DNA of 5,422 bases from Pseudomonadota bacterium (GCA_026388615.1 JAPLJL010000237.1:1-5422), one strand, 5' to 3'. Numbered from the stretch's first letter, positions 1 through 4,762 are shown. Translations and numbers: made by a program. Notes: generated by a model from the letters alone, not told the origin.

Positions 1-523
1 AGTGCTTCACCATGAAATTGATGTAGTCCGAGGTGATTTCACGCTCCTCCCTCCCTCCGGGCTGGAGGCCCGACGGGCTGGAAGCCGGCCTGTAAGACTT
101 CCCTCTCAGATTGGACGATGCCAGCTTCCCGATTTTTTGGATCTCTTTCCCGTAGAGGGTATCCTTCCCGGAGCAGACCTTGAAACCGTTGTATTCGGGC
201 GGGTTGTGCGAGCCGGTGATCATCACCCCGCCCCGGGGTTTCAGGTGGAAAAGCGAGAAGTAGAGCACCGGCGTGGGGCAGACCCCGAGATCTATGACCG
301 AAAGCCCGGCTTGGGCCAAACCGGCCGCGAGGGCGTCTTTCAGGCGGGGGGAACTCAGGCGGGCGTCCCGGCCGACGGTTACTTTTTTGCTCTTCCCGGG
401 GGCGTAGCGGAGCAGGTAGGTCCCGATCGCCCGGCCGAGCTGTTCGATGCCCGCGGAGGAAAATTCCTCTTCCGCGATCCCGCGGATGTCATATTGGCGG
501 AAGCAGTGGCTGGGGATTTTCAT
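1..523 (-). CDS. manB: Phosphomannomutase/phosphoglucomutase, N-terminal part (3' end outside window)
   Basis: This gene begins at the ATG at 523 and runs off the left edge after 174 codons with no stop. It begins MKIPSHCFRQYDIRGIAEEE, the usual opening of the alpha-D-phosphohexomutase superfamily (ManB/AlgC type). The phosphoserine loop is visible as TGSHNP (residues 103-108, Ser105 being the catalytic residue). Family knowledge: the enzyme interconverts hexose-6-phosphate and hexose-1-phosphate, here most usefully Man-6-P to Man-1-P for GDP-mannose, in the cytoplasm. The metal-binding and sugar-binding loops lie outside the window, so mannose versus glucose preference cannot be judged; placement beside GDP-fucose genes favours mannose. 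No clear Shine-Dalgarno sequence precedes the ATG. Residues of about 145-157 are encoded by a palindromic repeat and look like an in-frame insertion of about 11 residues in a linker. Superfamily assignment is firm; the symbol is tentative. Confidence 0.9.
   Translation of the reverse strand, partial: MKIPSHCFRQYDIRGIAEEEFSSAGIEQLGRAIGTYLLRYAPGKSKKVTVGRDARLSSPRLKDALAAGLAQAGLSVIDLGVCPTPVLYFSLFHLKPRGGVMITGSHNPPEYNGFKVCSGKDTLYGKEIQKIGKLASSNLRGKSYRPASSPSGLQPGGREEREITSDYINFMVKH
53..91. repeat. Palindromic repeat inserted in frame in the mutase gene
   Basis: Within the mutase coding region, two near-identical copies of GGGCTGGARGCC stand back to back (59-70 and 75-86). Each can form a small GGCT/AGCC stem, and together they form a larger hairpin around GCCCG-A-CGGGC (68-78). 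On the coding strand this gives a Pro/Ser/Gly-rich segment (residues about 145-157, RPASSPSGLQPGG) in a linker where relatives, from memory of the family, are about 11 residues shorter. The frame is preserved. It differs in sequence from the palindromes at 1658, 2131, 3279 and 3546. Confidence 0.55.
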
Positions 524-532
524 GACCGATCT

Positions 533-687
533 GACTTGAAGTTCAAAGTTCAAAATCCAAATGACAAAATAATGCCAAAGTTCAAATAAAGTTCAAAAAA
601 TACTAAAAATCCGGTCTGTTATTTTGTTTTGATATTTTTATTTTTGAAATTTATTTGTCATTTGAACTTAAGCATTTGAACTTTTAA
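533..687. repeat. A/T-rich heptad arrays in inverted arrangement between mutase and epimerase genes
   Basis: The 160-bp gap between the epimerase stop and the mutase start is filled by period-7 DNA. The left arm reads AGTTCAA, AGTTCAA, AATCCAA, ATGACAA (540-567). The right arm reads ATTTGTC, ATTTGAA, CTTAAGC, ATTTGAA, CTTTTAA (653-687), which resembles the reverse complement of the left arm. The arms share a perfect 10-bp inverted match (559-568 with 654-663), so the whole gap could fold with an A/T-rich loop. No T-run follows a compact stem, so this is not called a terminator. The right arm overlaps the last codon and stop of the epimerase gene. Confidence 0.7.
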
Positions 688-1613
688 TGATGCCCTTTGA
701 CCAGCTTTTTGAGTCCTTCTTCGAAGGAGCATACCGGCTTGTACCCGAGCTTGCTTTGGATCTTGCCGATATCGGCCACGGAATTTTTTACCTCCCCGCT
801 CCGGGGCGGGGCGTAGACGGGCTTCTGCGAGCGTTTCAGCAGGACCTGGAGCTGGCGGTACATCTCGTTGACTGACACCCCCTGGCCGCCCGCCACATTG
901 AAAACCTCGCCGGAAAAATCGCGGGCTTTTTCCGCCGCCAGCAGGTTGGCCCGGACCACGTTGGCCACGAAGGTGAAGTCGCGGGTCTGCTCCCCGTCCC
1001 CGAAAATGGTGGGGCGCTTATTTTCCTTTAAAAATTGAATGAATTTGGGGATCACGGCCGAATACTGGGAGGTGGGGTCCTGCCGGGGGCCGAAAACGTT
1101 GAAGTAGCGCAGGCAGATGATATTCATCCGGTAGAGCCGGGAATAGGTGATGCAGTATTTCTCCCCCGCGAGCTTGGAAACCGCATAGGGGGAAAGCGGG
1201 TTGGGAACCCCCGTCTCCCGGATCGGCAGGGTCTGGTTGTCGCCATAGATGGAGGAGGAGGAGGCGAAGACGATGGCTTTCACCCTGGCGGTCCGGGCGG
1301 CGTCGAGGATGTTGATCGTGCCCCCCACATTGACCTCGTTGGTGGTGATGGGGTCGGCAATCGAGCGGGGGACGGAGGGCAGGGCCCCCTGGTGGAAGAT
1401 CACGTCCATCCCCCGGACCGCCTCGATCACCACGTGGTAACTGCGGAGATCGCCCTCGACCACCTCGATCCGGTCGCCGAACCCGGTGAGGTTGCCCCGC
1501 TTGCCCGTGGCGAAGTTGTCCAGGATCCGGACCTTGGCCCCCTTCTTTTTCAGGAGCGCTTCCACGATGTTGGAGCCGATAAATCCCGCCCCGCCAGTCA
1601 CTAAATAGCGCAT
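684..1613 (-). CDS. NAD-dependent UDP-sugar 4-epimerase (WbpP/GalE-like extended SDR)
   Basis: A 309-residue cytoplasmic extended short-chain dehydrogenase/reductase. The Rossmann dinucleotide motif is TGGAGFIGS (residues 6-14). The catalytic set is the Ser run SSSS (118-121) plus Tyr143 and Lys147 in SPYAVSKLAG. The stretches HQGALPSVPRSI (74-85) and RYFNVFGPRQDP (169-180) are characteristic of the WbpP/TviC-type UDP-GlcNAc(A) 4-epimerase group, so UDP-GlcNAc/UDP-GalNAc or UDP-Glc/UDP-Gal interconversion is the likely reaction; the exact substrate is inferred. The ATG at 1613 is chosen because GGAG (1621-1624) lies 7 nt upstream and MRYLVTGG is the family's normal beginning. An in-frame ATG at 1718 would add 35 residues encoded by repeat DNA and is rejected. 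The gene fits a polysaccharide precursor operon. Confidence 0.92.
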   Translation of the reverse strand: MRYLVTGGAGFIGSNIVEALLKKKGAKVRILDNFATGKRGNLTGFGDRIEVVEGDLRSYHVVIEAVRGMDVIFHQGALPSVPRSIADPITTNEVNVGGTINILDAARTARVKAIVFASSSSIYGDNQTLPIRETGVPNPLSPYAVSKLAGEKYCITYSRLYRMNIICLRYFNVFGPRQDPTSQYSAVIPKFIQFLKENKRPTIFGDGEQTRDFTFVANVVRANLLAAEKARDFSGEVFNVAGGQGVSVNEMYRQLQVLLKRSQKPVYAPPRSGEVKNSVADIGKIQSKLGYKPVCSFEEGLKKLVKGHH

Positions 1614-1620
1614 GCTCATG

Positions 1621-1624
1621 CTCC
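1621..1624 (-). promoter_or_regulatory. Ribosome binding site of the epimerase gene
   Basis: GGAG on the minus strand, 7 nt before the ATG at 1613 and only 1 nt before an alternative ATG at 1619. The spacing decides for the start at 1613. The same 7-nt spacing is seen for the dehydratase gene. Confidence 0.7.
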
Positions 1625-1641
1625 GTTCTGATTTGCCTGCG

Positions 1642-1702
1642 CGACCGCCGACCGCTGCCTGCCCGAGCCGGGCAAGACCGGCCAGGGACCGCCGACCGCC
1701 GA
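1642..1702. repeat. CGACCGC heptad array with embedded palindrome
   Basis: On the plus strand two CGACCGC heptads (1642-1655) are followed by the palindromic unit CCTGCCCGAG...CGGCCAGG (1658-1686). Further heptads GGACCGC and CGACCGC (1686-1699) follow. Together they fill most of the 106-bp gap between the four-helix-bundle gene and the epimerase gene. Positions 1642-1670 match the reverse complement of 2146-2174 at 27 of 29 positions, so the four-helix-bundle gene is bracketed by inverted copies of this unit. Confidence 0.75.
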
Positions 1703-1719
1703 CAAGACAAACCCGCACT

Positions 1720-2073
1720 CTAAGTTAAAGAGCGCCTGAATGCCTGAAGTTTAGCAAAAAATTTCTCACTGAAAGCGTAAATACCATTGAATTCCTCAAT
1801 AGCAATATATTTCCGTTTCAGGATAACATGCAAACACGCCACGCATTCAACCAGGGAACGGATGGCCATGCCAATGAACCTTTTCTGTTCACGATCGGTT
1901 TGGCTGGTCGAACCTTCAGCGATGTTCAGGGAAATGGACGTTGCCGCCCGGTTTATCTGGGATCTCAGGTTGGAATCTTCAAATGATGGTAATTTTCCCG
2001 AGACGTGATAGATCAGATCGATACATTCTAAAGATAATTGCCAGATTTCTAATTTTTCGAATTTAAATCCCAT
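1720..2073 (-). CDS. Four-helix-bundle protein (S23 / 23S rRNA intervening-sequence protein family)
   Basis: A 117-residue protein beginning MGFKFEKLEIWQLSLECIDL and carrying the family hallmark SISLNIAEG (about residues 47-55), followed by helices rich in Arg, Glu and Lys. Family knowledge: these small proteins form four-helix bundles. Some are encoded inside intervening sequences of 23S rRNA genes, and many are stand-alone, multicopy and of unknown function. No 23S rRNA sequence is present here. The ATG at 2073 directly follows an in-frame TAA (2074-2076) that ends a repeat-derived extension of the fucose synthase frame. No clear Shine-Dalgarno is seen, so translation may depend on coupling. 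Base composition is visibly more A/T-rich than the sugar genes. Inverted repeat units (1642-1670 and 2146-2174) flank it, hinting that it arrived as a cassette between two pathway genes. It also provides an uninterrupted paralogue for comparison with the split gene at 4763-5422. Confidence 0.88.
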   Translation of the reverse strand: MGFKFEKLEIWQLSLECIDLIYHVSGKLPSFEDSNLRSQINRAATSISLNIAEGSTSQTDREQKRFIGMAIRSLVECVACLHVILKRKYIAIEEFNGIYAFSEKFFAKLQAFRRSLT

Positions 2074-2085
2074 TTATTTCTTTGT

Positions 2086-2272
2086 GGCGGTCGTCTTCTT
2101 TGCCTTTGGGACACCCTGGGCGAGCCTCGGGGCCAGCCGAGCCGTCGGCTCGGGCAGGCGGCGGTCTGCGGTCGTATTTATTTTCTCCGCTGTTTTCGGT
2201 CATTTATCAGTGTTCTTTTATATTTAAACTGCGGTCTGCGGTCCGCGGTTGGCGGTCGTTTTCTTCGCCTTT
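2086..2272. repeat. 22-bp direct repeat pair, 165 bp apart
   Basis: Positions 2086-2107 and 2251-2272 are direct copies matching at 20 of 22 positions. Read on the minus strand, both encode KAKKTTA, and the 165-bp separation is a multiple of three, so they share a reading frame. The left copy runs on as TKK and a TAA stop touching the ATG at 2073. The right copy lies within the present C-terminal tail of the fucose synthase. The DNA between them carries a palindrome, two heptads and an A/T-rich segment with in-frame stops. Confidence 0.7.
2131..2174. repeat. Palindromic unit plus two GCGGTCK heptads
   Basis: The palindrome 2131-2158 contains a perfect 8-bp stem CCGAGCCG-T-CGGCTCGG (2137-2153) and ends in CTCGGGCAGG, the end also found at 3300-3309 and 3568-3577. 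Two heptads, GCGGTCT and GCGGTCG (2161-2174), follow 2 nt later. It is the inverted counterpart of the unit at 1642-1670. Neither strand has a T-run after the stem, so a terminator role is not supported. Confidence 0.75.
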
Positions 2273-3222
2273 ACGGCGGTCTGCGGTCGGCGGTCGGCGG
2301 TCGTTTTGACATACCACTGGTATGTCAAAACGATCCCTTCTTTGAGCGCTATCTTCGCTTTCCAGCCCAGCTTGTTGATCCGGGAGACGTCCACCAGCTT
2401 CCGGGGCATCCCGTCCGGCTTGGTCCGGTCGTAAACTATCCGGCCCCGGAACCCCACGACCTCGCAGACCAGCTCCGCCAGTTCCTTGATGGTCGCTTCT
2501 TTCCCCGCCCCGATATTGATAATTTCGTCCTGGTTATAGTTCTTCATTAAAAACAGGCCGGCTTCGGCCAGGTCATCCACGTGCAGGAATTCCCTCCGGG
2601 GGCGGCCCGTGCCCCAGACGATAATTTCCTTTTTATTCCGCGTCTTGGCTTCATGGGCCTTGGCGATAATGGCCGGAAGGAAGTGGGAGGTTTTCAGGTC
2701 GAAATTATCCTCCGGTCCGTAGAGGTTGGTGGGCAGGGCCGAGATGAAGTTGGTGCCGTACTGGCGGTTGTAAGACTGGCACATGATAATCCCGGCGATC
2801 TTGGCGACGGCGTAGGGCTCGTTGGTGGGCTCGAGGGGCCCGGTCAGCAGGTATTCCTCCTTCATCGGCTGGGGGCACTCGCGGGGATAGATGCAGGTGC
2901 TTCCCAGGAACAGGAGCTTTTTCACGCCCGCGCGGTAGGCGGAATCGATCACGTTGGTCTGGACCTCCAGGTTTTCCCGGATAAAATCGCCCCGGTAGGT
3001 ATTGTTGGCGAAGATTCCGCCCACTCGGGCCGCCGCCAGGAAAACATAATCCGGCTTTTCGGTTGAGAAAAATTTCTCGACTTTGCTCTGCCGGGTCAGG
3101 TCCAGCTCTTTATGGGTGCGGGTGACCAGGTTGCGGTATCCCTCTCTCAAAAGGGCGCGGGTGATCGCGGAGCCCACGAGGCCACGGTGACCGGCGACAT
3201 ATATTTTTGATTTGGTGTTCAT
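2224..3222 (-). CDS. fcl: GDP-L-fucose synthase (3,5-epimerase/4-reductase) with repeat-derived tail
   Basis: A 332-residue extended SDR that converts GDP-4-keto-6-deoxy-mannose to GDP-L-fucose using NADPH, the step after the dehydratase encoded just upstream. Visible motifs are GHRGLVGS (residues 11-18, cofactor binding), AAARVGGI (63-70), GSTCIYP (107-113, with Ser108 and Cys110), Tyr137-x3-Lys141 and His180, matching the family's catalytic set. The family body ends around residue 307 (GIVLTYQWYV...). The last 24 or so residues (TADRRPQTAVKAKKTTANRG...) are encoded by GCGGTCG heptads and are almost certainly acquired. The only plausible start is the ATG at 3222: an in-frame TAG touches it upstream. 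No Shine-Dalgarno is visible because a 188-bp inverted-repeat element ends exactly at the start codon. Also known as wcaG/fcl. Confidence 0.95.
   Translation of the reverse strand: MNTKSKIYVAGHRGLVGSAITRALLREGYRNLVTRTHKELDLTRQSKVEKFFSTEKPDYVFLAAARVGGIFANNTYRGDFIRENLEVQTNVIDSAYRAGVKKLLFLGSTCIYPRECPQPMKEEYLLTGPLEPTNEPYAVAKIAGIIMCQSYNRQYGTNFISALPTNLYGPEDNFDLKTSHFLPAIIAKAHEAKTRNKKEIIVWGTGRPRREFLHVDDLAEAGLFLMKNYNQDEIINIGAGKEATIKELAELVCEVVGFRGRIVYDRTKPDGMPRKLVDVSRINKLGWKAKIALKEGIVLTYQWYVKTTADRRPQTAVKAKKTTANRGPQTAV
2231..2303. repeat. GCGGTCG heptanucleotide array (reads into fucose synthase 3' end)
   Basis: Heptads GCGGTCT, GCGGTCC, GCGGTTG, GCGGTCG (2231-2258) are interrupted by a KAKK-coding spacer and continue as GCGGTCT, GCGGTCG, GCGGTCG, GCGGTCG (2276-2303). 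The array lies inside the present 3' end of the fucose synthase gene and encodes its repetitive tail (residues about 309-332). The same consensus occurs at 2161-2174 and, inverted, at 1642-1699. Confidence 0.85.
2301..2333. repeat. 33-bp perfect palindrome inside fucose synthase 3' coding end
   Basis: Two 16-bp arms, each other's exact reverse complement, flank a single central base (C at 2317). The left arm is TCGTTTTGACATACCA and the right arm is TGGTATGTCAAAACGA. It sits where conserved family sequence gives way to heptad repeat. Because of the symmetry both strands encode VLTYxWYVKT. There is no T-run after the stem, so it is not called a terminator. Confidence 0.9.
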
Positions 3223-3410
3223 CTAGTGTGGTGTCTCAGTAAAAACCTTACAATAATTTTTTCGTAGGGGAGCCCCTCCCTGGCCGACGCGAGCGTCAGC
3301 TCGGGCAGGCCGCGGGCTCCCTCATTCGGGCGGCCGTGGAAGTCCGCCCCTACATAATCAAAACCGAGGATCTTAACCACTGTAAAGCCGTTTCTGGGAC
3401 ACTACACTAG
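3223..3410. mobile_element. 188-bp MITE-like element with 17-bp terminal inverted repeats
   Basis: The left end CTAGTGTGGTGTCTCAG (3223-3239) and the reverse complement of the right end (3394-3410, CTAGTGTAGTGTCCCAG) match at 15 of 17 positions, and weaker similarity continues inward. There is no ORF inside, as expected of a non-autonomous miniature element. The CTAG at both ends may be a target duplication or part of the repeats; this cannot be settled here. The interior holds nested inverted repeats: GTAGGGG/CCCCTAC (3264-3270 and 3347-3353), GGGAGCCC/GGGCTCCC (3268-3275 and 3314-3321) and the cluster's recurring palindrome (3279-3309). It fills most of the gap between dehydratase and fucose synthase and ends at the base before the latter's ATG. 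No transposase family is assigned. Confidence 0.7.
3279..3309. repeat. Copy of the roughly 30-bp dispersed palindrome
   Basis: The unit begins CCTGGCCGACGCGAGC and ends GCTCGGGCAGG. It shares its ends and much of its core with the unit at 3546-3577 (CCTGGCCGACACGAGCC...CTCGGGCAGG) and, in other orientations or truncated forms, with 1658-1686 and 2131-2158. Here it sits inside the MITE-like element, in the loop of the GGGAGCCC/GGGCTCCC inverted repeat. Confidence 0.75.
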
Positions 3411-3415
3411 TTATC

Positions 3416-3504
3416 GTTAGGGGTAAGGGGTTAGGCGTTAGGGGTTTGTTTTACGTTTTACGCTTTACGCCTTACGCTTTACGCCTTACGCTTTACGACT
3501 TACG
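3416..3504. repeat. Two adjoining heptanucleotide arrays, GTTAGGG type and CTTTACG type
   Basis: Four heptads GTTAGGG, GTAAGGG, GTTAGGC, GTTAGGG (3416-3443) are followed after 5 nt by eight heptads in perfect phase (3449-3504): TTTTACG, TTTTACG, CTTTACG, CCTTACG, CTTTACG, CCTTACG, CTTTACG, ACTTACG. Read on the minus strand the second array is CGTAAAG/CGTAAGG, which supplies the last codons and the TAA stop (3486-3488) of the dehydratase gene. Related units recur around the palindrome at 3546 (TTTTACG at 3590-3596). Confidence 0.9.
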
Positions 3505-4637
3505 GTCCTTTTCCATTTATTCTGCTGCGCTTTACCCCTTACGCCCCTGGCCGACACGAGCCGTCGACTCGGGCAGGCTGACGCCTCACGTTTTACGTCC
3601 GCAACCTCTTTTTCTGCCAACTTGAGATCCGCCGCCGTCATGATCCGGATCAGCTCGGCGAATTTCACTTTCGGGCGCCAGCCGAGCTTGTTCGCGGCCT
3701 TGGCGGGATCGCCGATCAGGATTTCCACCTCGGTGGGGCGGAAGTAGCGGGGGTCGATCTCGACCAGCGTCTTCCCGGTTTTCCGGTCCACCCCGACCTC
3801 CTGCTTTCCCTTTCCCCGCCAGCGGATTTCCACCCCCAGCTCGGCGAAGGTCCGTTCGGTGAACTCCCGCACGGTGTGTTTCTCTCCGGTGGCGATCACG
3901 TAGTCGTTCGGCTTCTTCTCCTGGAGCATCATCCACATCGCCTCGACGAAATCCGGGGCGTAGCCCCAATCGCGCTCGGCGTCCATGTTACCCAGGAAAA
4001 GCTTGCTTTGCAGTCCCAGGAGGATGCGGGTGGCGGCCCGGGTGATCTTGCGGGTGACGAAGGTTTCGCCCCGCCGGGGCGACTCGTGGTTGAAAAGGAT
4101 CCCGTTGCAGGCGAAGAGACCGTAGGCCTCCCGGTAATTGACCGTGACCCAGTAGGCGTAAAGCTTGGCCGCTGCGTAGGGGCTGCGGGGATAAAACGGG
4201 CTGGTTTCCGACTGGGGGAGATCCTCCCGCCCCCCGAAGAGCTCGCTGGTGGAAGCCTGGTAAAACCTGGGCTTGATCCCCAGTTCCTTGATCGCGTCCA
4301 GGATCCGGAGCGTGCCGACCGCGTCCACCTCGGCGGTGTACTCGGGCACCTCGAAGGAAACCTGGACGTGGCTCTGGGCCGCCAGGTTGTAAATCTCGTC
4401 GGGCTTGACCTTCTCCAGGACCCGGTTCAGGTTGCTCGAATCGGTCAGGTCCCCGTGGTGGAGGAAAAACCTGACCCCGCTCTGGTGGGTGTCCTGGTAG
4501 AGGTGGTCGATCCGGGCGGTGTTGAACAGGCTGGCCCGGCGGATGATCCCGTGGACCTCGTAGTTCTTCTTCAGCAGAAATTCCGCCAGGTATGATCCGT
4601 CCTGTCCGGTGATGCCGGTAATTAGGGCGCGTCGCAT
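3486..4637 (-). CDS. gmd: GDP-mannose 4,6-dehydratase with repeat-derived C-terminal tail
   Basis: A 383-residue extended SDR that makes GDP-4-keto-6-deoxy-mannose from GDP-mannose, the first committed step to GDP-L-fucose. Motifs seen are ITGITGQDGSYLAEFLL (residues 6-22, NADP binding), HGDLTDSSNL (61-70), NLAAQSHVQVSFE (84-96), STSELFG (129-135, with the Thr/Ser-Glu catalytic pair), Tyr154-x3-Lys158, FNHESPRRGETFVTRKI (182-198) and DWGYAPDFVEAMW (223-235). All are diagnostic of Gmd. The family body ends near residue 347; residues 348-383 are encoded by heptads and a palindrome, and the stop codon comes from the repeat. The start is fixed by GGAGG 7 nt upstream. Its immediate downstream partner is the fucose synthase gene, so the two should act in sequence. 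The 3-keto product could also feed D-rhamnose or perosamine enzymes, but none are seen. Confidence 0.97.
   Translation of the reverse strand: MRRALITGITGQDGSYLAEFLLKKNYEVHGIIRRASLFNTARIDHLYQDTHQSGVRFFLHHGDLTDSSNLNRVLEKVKPDEIYNLAAQSHVQVSFEVPEYTAEVDAVGTLRILDAIKELGIKPRFYQASTSELFGGREDLPQSETSPFYPRSPYAAAKLYAYWVTVNYREAYGLFACNGILFNHESPRRGETFVTRKITRAATRILLGLQSKLFLGNMDAERDWGYAPDFVEAMWMMLQEKKPNDYVIATGEKHTVREFTERTFAELGVEIRWRGKGKQEVGVDRKTGKTLVEIDPRYFRPTEVEILIGDPAKAANKLGWRPKVKFAELIRIMTAADLKLAEKEVADVKREASACPSRRLVSARGVRGKAQQNKWKRTVSRKA
3546..3577. repeat. Dispersed palindrome embedded in CTTTACG-type heptads
   Basis: A 32-bp imperfect palindrome, CCTGGCCGACACGAGCC...CTCGGGCAGG, lies between CTTTAC/CCTTACG-like units on the left and CCTCACG, TTTTACG on the right. 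It is translated in the dehydratase tail as ACPSRRLVSAR. The arrangement, a palindrome inside a heptad array, is the same as at 1642-1702 although the surrounding heptads have a different sequence. Confidence 0.8.
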
Positions 4638-4644
4638 AGAGGAT

Positions 4645-4649
4645 CCTCC
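4645..4649 (-). promoter_or_regulatory. Ribosome binding site of the dehydratase gene
   Basis: GGAGG on the minus strand, 7 nt before the ATG at 4637. It is the best Shine-Dalgarno in the window. It overlaps a 10-bp self-complementary stretch, GAGGATCCTC (4639-4648), which may be coincidental. Confidence 0.8.
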
Positions 4650-4659
4650 GCGTTTTGGG

Positions 4660-4748
4660 TCATGGGTGATAGGTCATAGGTCATGGGTATTAGGAAAAGA
4701 TTATAAATCATAGATCTAGTTTATAGGTTATGGGTGATAGATCATAGG
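4660..4748. repeat. TCATAGG heptanucleotide array upstream of the dehydratase gene
   Basis: The first block is TCATGGG, TGATAGG, TCATAGG, TCATGGG, TATTAGG (4660-4694). The second block is TTATAGG, TTATGGG, TGATAGA, TCATAGG (4721-4748), after a spacer that breaks the phase. A longer similarity, GGAAAAGATTATAAATCA against GGGAAAAGATAAAAGATCA, spans the spacer and the DNA after the second block. The array occupies the gap between the end of the split four-helix-bundle gene (4763) and the dehydratase RBS. Any promoter for the sugar genes would have to lie in or beyond it; none is recognised. Confidence 0.8.
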
Positions 4749-4762
4749 GAAAAGATAAAAGA

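Noticed and set aside
2..589. Long plus-strand frames opposite the mutase, epimerase, fucose synthase and dehydratase genes
   Set aside because: They are antisense shadows of GC-rich genes with clear conserved motifs on the minus strand and show no family features of their own.
1018..1710. Second minus-strand frame overlapping the epimerase
   Set aside because: Its Arg/Gly/Pro/His-rich low-complexity product is typical of an out-of-frame reading of a GC-rich gene.
1614..1718. Upstream ATG that would extend the epimerase by 35 residues
   Set aside because: The extra residues are read from CGACCGC heptads and a palindrome, while GGAG and the normal family N-terminus place the start at 1613.
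2137..2333. Intrinsic terminators at the palindromes 2137-2153 and 2301-2333
   Set aside because: Neither strand has a run of T after the stems, and the second lies within coding sequence.
3255..3353. Terminator formed by the T-run at 3257-3262 and the GTAGGGG hairpin
   Set aside because: The run precedes the hairpin on the plus strand and appears as A's after it on the minus strand, the wrong order for either direction of transcription.
3416..3504. CRISPR-like array
   Set aside because: The units are 7 bp and contiguous, without spacers.
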